NCBI GenBank assembly: GCA_035477215.1
Contig: DATIKU010000061.1
Location: 62,001-126,000, forward strand
Source of the DNA: Spirochaetota bacterium
GTDB taxonomy: Bacteria; Spirochaetota; UBA4802; UBA5368
Direction of reading: 5' to 3'
Length of the DNA: 64,000 nt
Made by a program: the position numbers and the translations under genes. The notes below the pieces were generated by a model. It had not been told where the DNA came from and did not search any database. It worked only from the letters and a program-made list of their open reading frames with translations. Shown piece by piece: positions 7,991 through 16,895 of the stretch (position 1 is its first letter; every line of letters begins with the position of its first letter).

Positions 7991-8539
7991 TTATATGTAA
8001 CAGTTCCAGAAATCACCCTGCCTGATCCTCTTGATAATCGAGTCCTTATCCCTCGGCGCGTCGAGCTCGATCCAGGCCCGCCCCACTCCAAGACGCGTGT
8101 GCGCGTCGTCGGAGGCTATCTTGGGGTAGCGTATCTCCGGTATTTCGTATTCCGGATTCCGAAACCCATTCGAGGTTATCTCAACCGCGTCCAGCGGAAA
8201 CATCTCGGCCACGGTTTCGATTCTTTGCAGTACCTGCCCCATACCGAGGTCATATTCGCCAAGGTGGTTAAGGATATACAACTCCTCCTCGTCGCCGTGT
8301 ATGCGGTTTACGTGCACATACCCCTTAACGAAAACGGTAAGCTCGACCCCCTCGAAGATGATCATCCCCGAGCTCACCTCGCGGTAGAGCTCGATGCTTT
8401 GTGGCTTGAGGAGATAGTCATGATCGGTAAACGCGATGAAGTCATACCCCTTCTCCTCGTAGGCGTCCGCAACCTGCTGCGGCGTCAGCTTGCCGTCGGA
8501 GCAGGTGGTATGCGTGTGCAGACAGCCTTTTATCAGCAT
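7991..8539 (-). CDS. PHP-domain metal-dependent phosphoesterase
   Basis: A 182-residue PHP-domain protein. Metal ligands expected for the family are visible: HTHTTCSDG (His8, His10), FTDHD (Asp39, His40), GVELT (Glu66), NHLG (His92) and SDDAHT near residue 145. It is short, holding only the PHP core, without polymerase or histidinol-phosphatase extras. The reaction is probably hydrolysis of a phosphoester; the substrate is unknown. There is no strong Shine-Dalgarno before the ATG at 8539. It lies 84 bp upstream of the thiolase-like operon on the same strand and could share its transcript, but that gap is much larger than the gaps inside the operon. Confidence 0.85.
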   Translation of the reverse strand: MLIKGCLHTHTTCSDGKLTPQQVADAYEEKGYDFIAFTDHDYLLKPQSIELYREVSSGMIIFEGVELTVFVKGYVHVNRIHGDEEELYILNHLGEYDLGMGQVLQRIETVAEMFPLDAVEITSNGFRNPEYEIPEIRYPKIASDDAHTRLGVGRAWIELDAPRDKDSIIKRIRQGDFWNCYI

Positions 8540-9021
8540 TATTTACCGACCGGCTCCGACGATGCATGCGCCCGGCAAAAAACAAAAAACTGGAAATATA
8601 AATTAAATTGGACGGCCAACCAACTTGTCGATAAAAAAAATAGCACTTGACTAAGCATCCAGATTATTGATTTATCGTCCAATCAGCAGATAACACTTAT
8701 TCGATCATTACAATATGTCAACTCATTAATACTTTTTTTCGCGAAAAATTTCTCGAACCACTGAAGTGTATATCTTTACTTTACTTTTTTTTTCTGCTAC
8801 ATTACAGCTATTGTATAACCCCGAAGTAAGCCGATTCCCGGGGAAATTTGCAACAGGACTGTTGGTGTATGTGCCGCGATTGAATTATCCAGCGGCCGCT
8901 CTTGCGCCTCTTTGTCGCAAGAGGACTTTTTACCATTGAAGCGGCCCTGTATCATTCGCGTTTTTTCTCTTACTTTTATTTAAGCGCGAACCGGATAATC
9001 CGATTTCTCAAGGAGGAAATC
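8540..9021. other. 482-bp AT-rich divergent intergenic region
   Basis: Separates the minus-strand PHP gene from the plus-strand DUF362 gene. It is much more AT-rich than its surroundings, with T- and A-runs around 8630-8640 and 8730-8800, and must hold the two divergent promoters. No gene was recognised. An in-frame upstream extension of the DUF362 frame begins at 8902, but the true start at 9022 has a far better ribosome-binding site. A hairpin in the DUF362 leader is listed separately. Confidence 0.6.
8899..8931 (+). terminator. terminator-like hairpin in the DUF362 leader (possible attenuator)
   Basis: CTCTTGCG (8899-8906) pairs with CGCAAGAG (8916-8923) around a 9-nt loop, followed by GAC and five T. 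It lies about 90 nt before the DUF362 start, so it would act as an attenuator or as a terminator of an upstream transcript. It is also partly overlapped by the palindrome AGCGGCCGCT at 8891-8900. Function is inferred. Confidence 0.45.
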
Positions 9022-9966
9022 ATGTCTTTCGGTAAACTTTTTCCCAGAAGAGATTTCATCGTGAAGATACTTTGTATCGCCGCGGGTATGCTTGCGGGAG
9101 GTTTGACGCGTCCGTTTTTCCGGACGATTCAGGCACAGAATCGTACTGACGGTTCAACAATCGCCGTAATCACCGGTAAAAGCCTTTCCAGGGATTCAAT
9201 CACGTCGATGGTGGAATCAGGATTCAGGCAGATCGGCGGCATCGATCGATTCATTAAAAAGGGCATGAAGGTGGTAATAAAGCCCAATATCGCCTGGAAC
9301 TCGACCCCGGACAAGGCCCATAACACAAATCCGGATCTCGTGGAGGCGGTCGCTCGTATGTGCGTACGGCGCGGCGCCAGTGTCACGATATTCGACCGTA
9401 CTGTCAATTCCGCCCGTCTGACCTACCGTAGAAGCGGCATTCTGCAGGCGGCGCAAAATGCGGGGGCTTCCATTGAGTATGTAGATTCGGGAAGGTATAA
9501 AGATGTCAGAGTGCCGGATGGTGTCTATGTGGATTCCCTGCCCGTGTATTCGGGCATTCTCGATGCCGATTTTGTCATCAATATGCCGATCGCCAAGCAC
9601 CATTCTTCGTCAAGGCTGACGCTGGCAATGAAAAACCTCATGGGTGTTATCGGAGGCAACCGTGGTTACTATCATGGCGATATCCACTCCAGTATCGTTG
9701 ATTTCGCCAAGACCGTCAAATCGGACCTCGTCATACTCGACGCCATCAGGATCCTCACCGCTCATGGCCCCAATGGCGGCACCCCGGCGGACGTAAAGGA
9801 GCTGCACACCATCGTGATGGGCACCAATCCCGTAACGGTCGACGCTTTCGCGGCCACCCTCTTCAATATCCAGCCGGCCTCGCTCAGGTTTCTTAAAATT
9901 GCCGCCCGCGAGGGCATGGGCGAAATAAACATCGACAAGATGAAGATACTGCGCGCCGCGGTATGA
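9022..9966 (+). CDS. DUF362 protein with Tat signal peptide
   Basis: A 314-residue DUF362 protein. The start at 9022 has AGGAGG 5 nt upstream. The N terminus carries a twin-arginine motif (PRRDFIVK, Arg9-Arg10) followed by a hydrophobic stretch, so export through the Tat pathway as a folded protein is predicted. The core holds the family's typical segments KPNIAWN and NMPIAKHH. No ferredoxin-type cysteine cluster is seen, unlike many DUF362 proteins that carry a 4Fe-4S domain; here the clusters are supplied by the next gene. The stop overlaps the start of the polyferredoxin gene (ATGA), indicating translational coupling. The biochemical function of the family is not settled. Confidence 0.85.
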   Translation: MSFGKLFPRRDFIVKILCIAAGMLAGGLTRPFFRTIQAQNRTDGSTIAVITGKSLSRDSITSMVESGFRQIGGIDRFIKKGMKVVIKPNIAWNSTPDKAHNTNPDLVEAVARMCVRRGASVTIFDRTVNSARLTYRRSGILQAAQNAGASIEYVDSGRYKDVRVPDGVYVDSLPVYSGILDADFVINMPIAKHHSSSRLTLAMKNLMGVIGGNRGYYHGDIHSSIVDFAKTVKSDLVILDAIRILTAHGPNGGTPADVKELHTIVMGTNPVTVDAFAATLFNIQPASLRFLKIAAREGMGEINIDKMKILRAAV

Positions 9967-11555
9967 AGCATCGCCGGTGGTTTTATATCAGGGCCGCCGT
10001 ACAGGTATGCTGCTGGTTCGCGTTTATAACGCTCGTCGTTTCAACGAGGGATCCAATCGAAGACGGCTACCTGTACGGGCTGTTCCCCCGGCTTTCACTC
10101 CACCTTGGAATAGCGACGAGCATTGCGGCCCGCGCGGTCCTCGCCGCCTTTCTGCCGGGGCTTGCGGTCCTGGCGCTTTCTCTTGCGTTCGGACGGTTTT
10201 TCTGCTCGACCGTATGTCCTCTTGGCGCGACCATAGACGCCTCCGATAAGATAATTGCGCGGCGGAAGGGCGCTCTGAAACCCGAAATCGCGCGGGCGGG
10301 ACGGGGAATTAAATACATCGTACTTGTGGTTTCGCTGATCCTCGCCCTTGCTGGAGTCCAGGCGGCCGGCATCATCGATCCGCTGTCTCTGTCGCTGCGG
10401 GTGTACTCCACGGTCGTGTATCCTTTTTTCGACCATCTTGCCAAGCTTGCATTTGACGGGCTGTTGCCTATTCCCGGTCTCGGCGCCGCGGTCGGCCCCC
10501 TGTACGGTTTTCTAACGGACACGGTCCTCGATTTCAACCCGATCGTGTTCCATAACGCCGGCGCAGTAATGCTTCTCCTTATTCTGATTCTGCTGCTTTC
10601 GCTCTGGGCGCGCCGGTTCTGGTGCCGTTACCTGTGTCCGCTGGGCGCGCTCCTCGCGCTCGCCGGAGGCTTCGGCATGCTTCGCAGAACGGTCGATGCG
10701 TTGAAATGCGTAAACTGCCTGCGATGCGAACGGGACTGCCGCATGGGCGCAATCCACGATCGCGGCCTCGCGACGATCCACGGCGAATGCGTACAGTGTT
10801 TCGAATGCCTCAAATCCTGCGAGCACGATGCCATCTCGTTTCACGCCGTGTCGCCCTTCGCATCGGGACGCGCGGACGCGACCGCTGCCGAATCATCATC
10901 CATCACCGCCGTTCCCGAGCGGCCCGCTATTTCGCGTAGAGCGCTTATTGCCGGCACGGCCGCGTCGCTTGCGCTTATTCCGGGATTCAGGCTCAACGCG
11001 GCGCGCAGGGCGGACTTCAGCGAAATAATCAGGCCTCCCGGATCGCTCCCCGAGCACGAATTCCTCGACGCGTGCATACGCTGCGGCGCCTGCATGAAGG
11101 CATGCCCCACGAACGCGCTGCATCCCTCGTTTCTGGAGTCGGGCCTCGAGGGCGTCTATACGCCCCGCCTCATCCCGCGCATCGGCTGGTGCGAAAAGAA
11201 CTGCGTGCTCTGCACCGAGGTCTGCCCGACCGGCGCGATAAAAAAGCTTCGCATGGGGGATAAAGAGACCACGGTCATCGGCACGGCCTATTTTCTCAAA
11301 GACCTGTGCATCCCATGGGCCGAGGGCCGCGAATGCGTTGTCTGCGAAGAGGTATGCCCCACCCTTACCAAGTCGATCAAGTTCAGGGAAGAGACCGTGC
11401 CGAATAAAAAGGGCGGGTCGGTGCGGGTCAAGCTTCCCTACGTGCTCGAGGACATCTGCATCGGATGCGGCATCTGCGAGAACAAATGCCCCGTACGCGG
11501 CAGCGCGGCCATACGGGTCCGGACGCGCAAGGCCGAGGTACCGTCGGCGGGATGA
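9963..11555 (+). CDS. membrane polyferredoxin, NapH-NapG-like fusion
   Basis: A 530-residue protein. Residues 1-245 resemble NapH/MauN: four or more membrane helices and two CxxxCP motifs (81-86 and 221-226). Two 4Fe-4S ferredoxin motifs follow at 249-259 and 276-286. A second twin-arginine signal-like segment (ISRRALIAG, Arg325-Arg326, then a hydrophobic run) begins a NapG/MauM-like part with further cysteine clusters at 371-381, about 405-420, about 447-455 and about 500-510. NapH and NapG are normally separate proteins passing electrons between quinols and periplasmic acceptors. If the second segment crosses the membrane, the fusion would carry clusters on both sides. It is translationally coupled to the Tat-exported DUF362 gene, its likely electron partner. 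Confidence 0.85.
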   Translation: MKHRRWFYIRAAVQVCCWFAFITLVVSTRDPIEDGYLYGLFPRLSLHLGIATSIAARAVLAAFLPGLAVLALSLAFGRFFCSTVCPLGATIDASDKIIARRKGALKPEIARAGRGIKYIVLVVSLILALAGVQAAGIIDPLSLSLRVYSTVVYPFFDHLAKLAFDGLLPIPGLGAAVGPLYGFLTDTVLDFNPIVFHNAGAVMLLLILILLLSLWARRFWCRYLCPLGALLALAGGFGMLRRTVDALKCVNCLRCERDCRMGAIHDRGLATIHGECVQCFECLKSCEHDAISFHAVSPFASGRADATAAESSSITAVPERPAISRRALIAGTAASLALIPGFRLNAARRADFSEIIRPPGSLPEHEFLDACIRCGACMKACPTNALHPSFLESGLEGVYTPRLIPRIGWCEKNCVLCTEVCPTGAIKKLRMGDKETTVIGTAYFLKDLCIPWAEGRECVVCEEVCPTLTKSIKFREETVPNKKGGSVRVKLPYVLEDICIGCGICENKCPVRGSAAIRVRTRKAEVPSAG

Positions 11556-11573
11556 CGGTACCCGTATTTTTTT
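11537..11573 (+). terminator. intrinsic terminator after the polyferredoxin gene
   Basis: GGTACCGTC (11537-11545) and GACGGTACC (11554-11562) form a perfect 9-bp stem with an 8-nt loop, followed by CGTA and seven T (11567-11573). The stem overlaps the last codons and the stop of the coding sequence. It closes the DUF362/polyferredoxin operon. Confidence 0.85.
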
Positions 11574-11628
11574 GATTCCATAACGCTTCTTTCTTGCAAT
11601 TGGAACGGCCGGAGGCGGACATCCCCTC

Positions 11629-12768
11629 ATGAGACACTGTGAAATCGTAATCCAGAAAGTCGCCTATGGCGGGTTCGGCCTCGGCTTTCTTGACCGTATG
11701 GCGGTCTTTGTGCCCTATGCCTTTCCCGGCGACCGAATTCGCGCGGCTTTAACCGTTGAGAAGAAGAGCCACGCATTCGGCGAGATTGCCGAAATAATAG
11801 ATCCGTCGGAAATGCGCACGACCCCCGAATGCCCGAACTACACACGGTGCGGCGGATGCGATTACCTTGCGGTTTCCTATGAACACGAACTCGAGATCAA
11901 GCGAGGCATTCTCGCCGAAAGCATCGAGAGAATTGGCTCGTTCCCGCGCGACACAATCCCCGCGATCGAAACGATCAGCGGCCCCCGGTTGCATTACCGA
12001 AGTCACGCCACGGTGAAGTACGACGGAGGCGCAACCGGACTTTACGCGCGCGGTACGTCCTCGCTTATTGCGTTTCCTCCGGAAGGCTGCCTGCTGGTTT
12101 CCGAACGAATTGCGGCCGCATTGAGGGAAAAAGTACCCGGCGTGGCCGACGAGTTCAGGATTGCGGAGGATGCGCACGGCCGTATATTGCGTTCGACAGA
12201 AGCGGACAGGATGGTGGAGGATATCGTGGCCGGCATTCTCTATCGGCGCGACATATCCTCGTTCTTCCAGTCGAACCGTTTTCTACGGGAAAGAATGCTT
12301 GGGACGGTCGGAGAGTTCGCAGGGCTTAAAAAGGACGAGCGCTTTATCGATATTGGATGCGGAGTGGGGTTCTTTACACTCGACCTCGCGCGCTCAGGAA
12401 ATCCCGGAACCGGCGTTGACCGCGACCGAATTGCGATTTCATCGGCAAGAGAGAATGCGCGTGCAAACAATATCGGATCAGCGGCTTTCCTTACCGCCGA
12501 TGCGTCCTCTTTCCCCGCCCGGGGCCATGCCGGCGATACCGTTATTCTCGATCCGCCCAGGGCCGGGATTTCGGCCGCGGCGCGCGGCGCCATCTCAGGG
12601 CTGAGTCCGCGGAGAATTATCTATGTTTCGTGCAACCCGACCACATTCGCGCGCGACATCAGGGATTTCGCCGCCGCCGGATATCCGCTTAAAAAGATTT
12701 TATTCATCGATATGTTCCCCGCCACCATGCACATTGAGGCGATCGGTCTGCTGGAGCGCGTTATATGA
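11629..12768 (+). CDS. 23S rRNA (uracil-5-)-methyltransferase, RumA/RlmD family
   Basis: A 379-residue SAM-dependent RNA methyltransferase. Residues 1-60 form a TRAM-like domain. Cys68, Cys74 and Cys77 (CPNYTRCGGC) plus a later PEGC form the expected 4Fe-4S site. The SAM loop is DIGCGVGFF, followed by DPPRAG. The catalytic cysteine lies in VSCNPTTFARD (Cys335), near a C-terminal glutamate. It methylates uridine C5 in rRNA; which position (747, 1939 or another) cannot be decided, so RlmD or RlmCD are both possible. It follows a strong terminator, so it probably has its own promoter. The only purine-rich site before the ATG (GGAGG) is about 13 nt away, longer than usual. Confidence 0.88.
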   Translation: MRHCEIVIQKVAYGGFGLGFLDRMAVFVPYAFPGDRIRAALTVEKKSHAFGEIAEIIDPSEMRTTPECPNYTRCGGCDYLAVSYEHELEIKRGILAESIERIGSFPRDTIPAIETISGPRLHYRSHATVKYDGGATGLYARGTSSLIAFPPEGCLLVSERIAAALREKVPGVADEFRIAEDAHGRILRSTEADRMVEDIVAGILYRRDISSFFQSNRFLRERMLGTVGEFAGLKKDERFIDIGCGVGFFTLDLARSGNPGTGVDRDRIAISSARENARANNIGSAAFLTADASSFPARGHAGDTVILDPPRAGISAAARGAISGLSPRRIIYVSCNPTTFARDIRDFAAAGYPLKKILFIDMFPATMHIEAIGLLERVI

Positions 12769-12802
12769 TGTCGTCGGAAATCTCCATGCAGGCGGCACGG
12801 CA

Positions 12803-13423
12803 TCACTTTAAATCAAGCCCGCCCATATAGAGAAACATCGTTGCGACCATCATGACCAGATGGTAGAGCCCGTTCCAGTTTAATGGGTGAAAGATATTTA
12901 CCTTTGCCATCTGAATGGCCGAGGCGATGAATGCGATCACCAGTCCGATAACGAGGTTCAGGCTTCCCGTCCCCGTCGAAAGACCGTAGATGTTCAGGCC
13001 CAGAAACAGGAGCATTACGGGTACGTAGTTGACGATGACAACGAGGAATTTATCGGTCCGGAATATGAGCACCAGGAAAACACAGAGCTGTGCCAATCCG
13101 GCCGCGATGACAACATTACTGTATCTGTCGGGAAAGAAGCGCAGCGCGCAGACCACCACGATCGCGAAAGTCATGACGCCCGCCACAATCCATGAGAGTT
13201 TCTGCATCGCCATGCGCCCTTTCCACTCCCGGCCGATGGGCTCGAAGAAGCCGTGATCGATACCGCCCAGAAGCGCCCCCGTGCCCATAAGAGTTATGGA
13301 CACCGCCCATATGCCGTACGGCCCCATTAAGATGTCCATTTGACCGAAGAGCATGCCGGCCAGAAAAAACGCCTCACTTGCCCACAGAAAGTTTGTAATT
13401 GCCGTCAATGCAAGCGGTGTCAT
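12803..13423 (-). CDS. polytopic inner-membrane protein, unknown function
   Basis: A 206-residue protein with about seven predicted membrane helices. It has a conserved-looking C-terminal segment, HPLNWNGLYHLVMMVA, with a histidine near the last helix, and an internal GGIDHGFF. The GGAGG 5 nt before the ATG at 13423 supports the start. I do not recognise a named function; the His/Asn-rich membrane motifs recall the ceramidase-like/CREST-type membrane hydrolase fold, but this is only suggestive. It is convergent with the rRNA methyltransferase (34 bp apart) and divergent from the TPR operon. Confidence 0.75.
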   Translation of the reverse strand: MTPLALTAITNFLWASEAFFLAGMLFGQMDILMGPYGIWAVSITLMGTGALLGGIDHGFFEPIGREWKGRMAMQKLSWIVAGVMTFAIVVVCALRFFPDRYSNVVIAAGLAQLCVFLVLIFRTDKFLVVIVNYVPVMLLFLGLNIYGLSTGTGSLNLVIGLVIAFIASAIQMAKVNIFHPLNWNGLYHLVMMVATMFLYMGGLDLK

Positions 13424-13692
13424 GAGCGCCTCCGTCTTACCGTTTACCCCTATTATCCAGATCAGCTAACTTTTGTCCATCGAAATCGTGCCGTTTCACA
13501 CGGGCCTCCCTGTAGATTCTGAAAAGATTGGTTTGGGTTAATAACCGGCTCGATTACCACCCGTTTTTTTGAATTTACAGATGAAACGATCCGTGCAGTA
13601 TAGTATCTTTATCCGGATACGGCTGTTCGCGCGCGTGCGGCGGTTTATGTTTCGCGCCGGGCGTGACGATAGAAGTACGGGGAACCGGTACA

Positions 13693-14412
13693 ATGAGATC
13701 GAAAACAGCGATAATTATACTTCTCGGCCTGGCGCTCTGCGGAACTGGCGCACCGGCGCAGACGAAGGGAAAGGAAAAGGCCGGGGACGATGGCTTTAAA
13801 AAGGCCACCGCCTACTTCTACGAGCGCAAGTTCGAGATGGCGGAAATTCTTCTTCAAGAGGAACTAAGGAAGAATCCTGAGAACCGCCTTGCCTATTCCT
13901 ACCTGGGCGACATCTTCCTCTATAAAAAGCGCCTGGATGGCGCTATGGAGCTCTATAAAAAGGCCCTGGAACTGGACCCCAAAGGCGCCGAGGAGTACTT
14001 CAGGCTGGGACAGATTCATTATTACAAGAAAGAAGCCTTCCCCGCCATCCAGAACTTCGAGCGGGCCTACGCCCTCGATTCCAAGATCAAATTCTCGCAC
14101 TACCACATAGGCCTCACGCACCTCATGCTGGAGCGCGACAAGCTGCGCACCATCGCAAGCTGGGAGAAATATCTCTCCATTGCGCCCGAGGACCCGCAGT
14201 ATGAAAAGATACGGCGCGCCATCGAGCTCCTTAAAGATCCGAACTTCGTGCTGCCGCCGGTGGGAAGTGATGTTTCCATAGAGGAGGCCCTGCACCTGGG
14301 TGGCGCAGTGCTGCGCGAGACCGACCGCAAGGCCGAGGACAAGAAAGCGGGGCACGAGGGCAAGAAGACCAAGTCGAAACTGGAAGACATATACCGCGAC
14401 GACGGACTTTGA
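13693..14412 (+). CDS. secreted TPR-repeat protein
   Basis: A 239-residue protein. The start at 13693 gives a clean signal peptide (MRSKTAIIILLGLALCG, cleavage near APAQ); a start 30 bp upstream would bury it. Residues 35-175 contain about four tetratricopeptide repeats with A-Y-x-x-L-G and A-L-E-L-D-P signatures. The C-terminal 60 residues are charged (Lys/Glu/Asp) and probably disordered. It is the first gene of a four-gene set with a giant TPR protein and two lipoproteins, and is probably a periplasmic scaffold. No enzyme motif is seen. Confidence 0.85.
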   Translation: MRSKTAIIILLGLALCGTGAPAQTKGKEKAGDDGFKKATAYFYERKFEMAEILLQEELRKNPENRLAYSYLGDIFLYKKRLDGAMELYKKALELDPKGAEEYFRLGQIHYYKKEAFPAIQNFERAYALDSKIKFSHYHIGLTHLMLERDKLRTIASWEKYLSIAPEDPQYEKIRRAIELLKDPNFVLPPVGSDVSIEEALHLGGAVLRETDRKAEDKKAGHEGKKTKSKLEDIYRDDGL

Positions 14413-14428
14413 ACGGGGAGGCATAAAC

Positions 14429-16822
14429 ATGGCATCATTCCGCAGGGACAACACGGCACGCAACATCGGCATCGGGGCGCTCATATTGCTGCTTCTGGCC
14501 GGAGGAGGCTATCTCATCTACCGAAGCGCGGGCGATCCGCTGCGCGACATAGAGGATCTTCGCGTAAAGCAGATCGGCCTGTACGAAAAGCTGCTCGAGA
14601 CAGACCCGGCCAATGTGGACATACTGGTTAAAATAGGCAACCTTTACAAATCCATCGGAGATATCGACCGCGCCATCGACTACTATAAAAAGGCGCTGGC
14701 CATCGATCCCAATAACTACGCCGCGCTGAACGAGCTGGGCCACGCCTACGCGCTCAAGGGCGATTACGAGAACGCCATTGCCGCGCTCGAACGGGCCAAG
14801 CGCTCTTTTCCGAAGATGCCTGTGGCCTATAACAAACTTGGCAACGTCTACGACGACCAGGACAAGCTCGACGCGGCGCTTGGCGAATACAAAAAGGCCA
14901 TGAAGGTGGCGCCGAAGCACCAGGAGAGCTACTGGAACATCGCGCAGCAGCGCCTAAAAAAGGGCGATCTGCGCGGCGCGATCGAAATATTGAAAAAAGG
15001 CATAAAGGAAAACCCGAACGACCCTGAGGGCTACTACAACCTGGGCAATCTCTACATGCGCGCGCGCGATTATGGCAACGCGCTTAAAAACTTCGAAAAG
15101 GCCGCCGACCTCGATCCGCGCGTGTCGAAGTACCACCGCGGCGTGGGCGAGGCCGAGCTTCGGCTGGGTAACACCGACCGTGCTGTCGCCGCCTTCATGA
15201 AGGCGCTCCAGGCCGATCCCGGCGACGCGCTTGCCGCGGAGCGCCTTGGCGACATATACGCCAAGGACGCCGAATACCCCGGCGCGGTGAAGTACTACAG
15301 ACAGGCCCTCTCCTATAACAGCCGCGACAAGAACCTTCAGCGTAAATATCTCGCCGCGCTCGCCAACCTGCGCAACACCGAACGCATGGCCGGTCGCGGT
15401 ACGTCCGATGGCGGATCGCGTATCGTCGGCGACGGCCCCGGCGGCGACCGGATCGCCGGACGTTCCGACATCGCCCCCGGCGGCGACATGGGCGCGGAGT
15501 CGAACATAAAAACGCCCAAACCGCCCGATACAAAGGGCGACGCGGCGAAGTGGCGCGAGCTGGGCGACCGCTACCGCGACGCGAAGGACTACGACAACGC
15601 CATCAAGGCCTATAAAAAGGCCACCGAGATCGAACCCTCCGACGACTACTCGCACTACTGGCAGGGCCGCATCTATTACCACAACAAGCTCGACGAGGAG
15701 GCCAAAAAGTCCTTCCAGAACGCCATTGTTGCCAATCCCAAGAACGCCGATTCGCACTACCGGCTTGGGCTCATCCACTACATGAACGACAGGTTCGACA
15801 CGGCCGCCCGCCATTTCGGCAAGGCCGTGGAAATACAGCCCGACTTCCCTCGCGCATATTACTCGCGCGGACTGGCGTACCACAAACTGAACGACCAGGG
15901 CCGGGCGATTAATGATTTAAAGACCGCCATACGGCAGGACCCGAAGCTCGACCGCGCTTATTTCAACCTTGGCGATATCTATTTGAAGAGCAAAAACTAT
16001 CCCGAGGCGCTCGCCCAGTTCTCCAAGGACCGCGAACTTCGGCCCGACAATCCCGATACGAACTTCAAGCTTGCCGAGACCTATCACGAGATGAAATCGT
16101 ATAACAACGCCTCGCAGTTCTACCAGAAGACGATAGACCTCGATCCCAATTACTCCCAGGCCTATTTCAACCTGGGGCTCATCAACGCCGAGAAGAATCA
16201 GTACCAGGCGGCCATTTCGCTATACCAGAAGGCGCTGTCGATAAAGGGCGACGATTACGCCACGCTCTACGAGCTGGGCAAGTCGCACGAGGCGCTGGGC
16301 GACGACAACAAGGCAATCGAGTACTACTCGAAGGCGATCGCCAAAAACCCCAACTACGCGAAGGCTTACATCAACCTGGGGAACCTCTACGCCAAGAACA
16401 ACCTTAACGACAAGGCCATCCAGCAGTACAAGCTGGCAGCGACCAACGACCCTAAGTCCTATGACGCGCACTACAACCTCGCCAACGCCTACCGCGAGGC
16501 CAAGCTCTACGACGAGGCCATAGAGGAATACAAGACCGCCATCGACCTCAACCCGATGGACTCCAAGGCCCATTTTTTCCAGGGGATCGCCTATCGCGAC
16601 AAGGGCGTGTACGACGACGCCGTGCGCGCCTTCGAGCGCTCGGTGCAGATCAACAAGAGCAACTGGCAGGGGCACGAGGAGCTGGGAATGATCTATTACC
16701 GCAAGATCAAGGACAGGCAGAAGGCCATCAGCAATTTCGAGCGGGTGCTCTCGCTCAAGCCCGACCACCCCAGCGCGGACAAGATCCAGGATATCCTGGG
16801 GCTTCTTAAAAAGGAGCCGTAG
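14429..16822 (+). CDS. large membrane-anchored TPR-repeat protein
   Basis: A 797-residue protein: a short basic N terminus, one membrane helix at about residues 12-31 (IGIGALILLLLAGGG), then TPRs almost to the end, about twenty in all. A Gly/Asp/Ser-rich linker (TSDGGSRIVGDG region, about residues 325-370) splits them into two arrays of roughly nine and eleven. Repeats carry the usual signature (Y-x-x-L-G, A-I-x-x-Y-x-K-A-L-x-I-D-P). The start at 14429 has GGGAGG upstream; the frame is open further upstream but only as an overlap with the preceding gene. The topology predicts the TPR solenoid in the periplasm. It is probably an assembly scaffold for an envelope complex with its neighbours; the partner is unknown. 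Confidence 0.88.
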   Translation: MASFRRDNTARNIGIGALILLLLAGGGYLIYRSAGDPLRDIEDLRVKQIGLYEKLLETDPANVDILVKIGNLYKSIGDIDRAIDYYKKALAIDPNNYAALNELGHAYALKGDYENAIAALERAKRSFPKMPVAYNKLGNVYDDQDKLDAALGEYKKAMKVAPKHQESYWNIAQQRLKKGDLRGAIEILKKGIKENPNDPEGYYNLGNLYMRARDYGNALKNFEKAADLDPRVSKYHRGVGEAELRLGNTDRAVAAFMKALQADPGDALAAERLGDIYAKDAEYPGAVKYYRQALSYNSRDKNLQRKYLAALANLRNTERMAGRGTSDGGSRIVGDGPGGDRIAGRSDIAPGGDMGAESNIKTPKPPDTKGDAAKWRELGDRYRDAKDYDNAIKAYKKATEIEPSDDYSHYWQGRIYYHNKLDEEAKKSFQNAIVANPKNADSHYRLGLIHYMNDRFDTAARHFGKAVEIQPDFPRAYYSRGLAYHKLNDQGRAINDLKTAIRQDPKLDRAYFNLGDIYLKSKNYPEALAQFSKDRELRPDNPDTNFKLAETYHEMKSYNNASQFYQKTIDLDPNYSQAYFNLGLINAEKNQYQAAISLYQKALSIKGDDYATLYELGKSHEALGDDNKAIEYYSKAIAKNPNYAKAYINLGNLYAKNNLNDKAIQQYKLAATNDPKSYDAHYNLANAYREAKLYDEAIEEYKTAIDLNPMDSKAHFFQGIAYRDKGVYDDAVRAFERSVQINKSNWQGHEELGMIYYRKIKDRQKAISNFERVLSLKPDHPSADKIQDILGLLKKEP

Positions 16823-16895
16823 GCGCGAAACTCTTGACAGAGGAGAGGGGGCCGATAGCATCCAACGACAAACGACGATTTTGGACGGGATTCCG

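Noticed and set aside
14435-15883. Long minus-strand reading frames inside the large TPR gene
   Set aside because: They are mirror frames of a strongly coding TPR gene, lack ribosome-binding sites and show low-complexity valine/leucine-rich sequence.
14429-16822. Repetitive look of the large TPR gene as a possible repeat array or CRISPR
   Set aside because: Repeats are protein-level (34-residue TPR), without constant DNA repeats or unique spacers.
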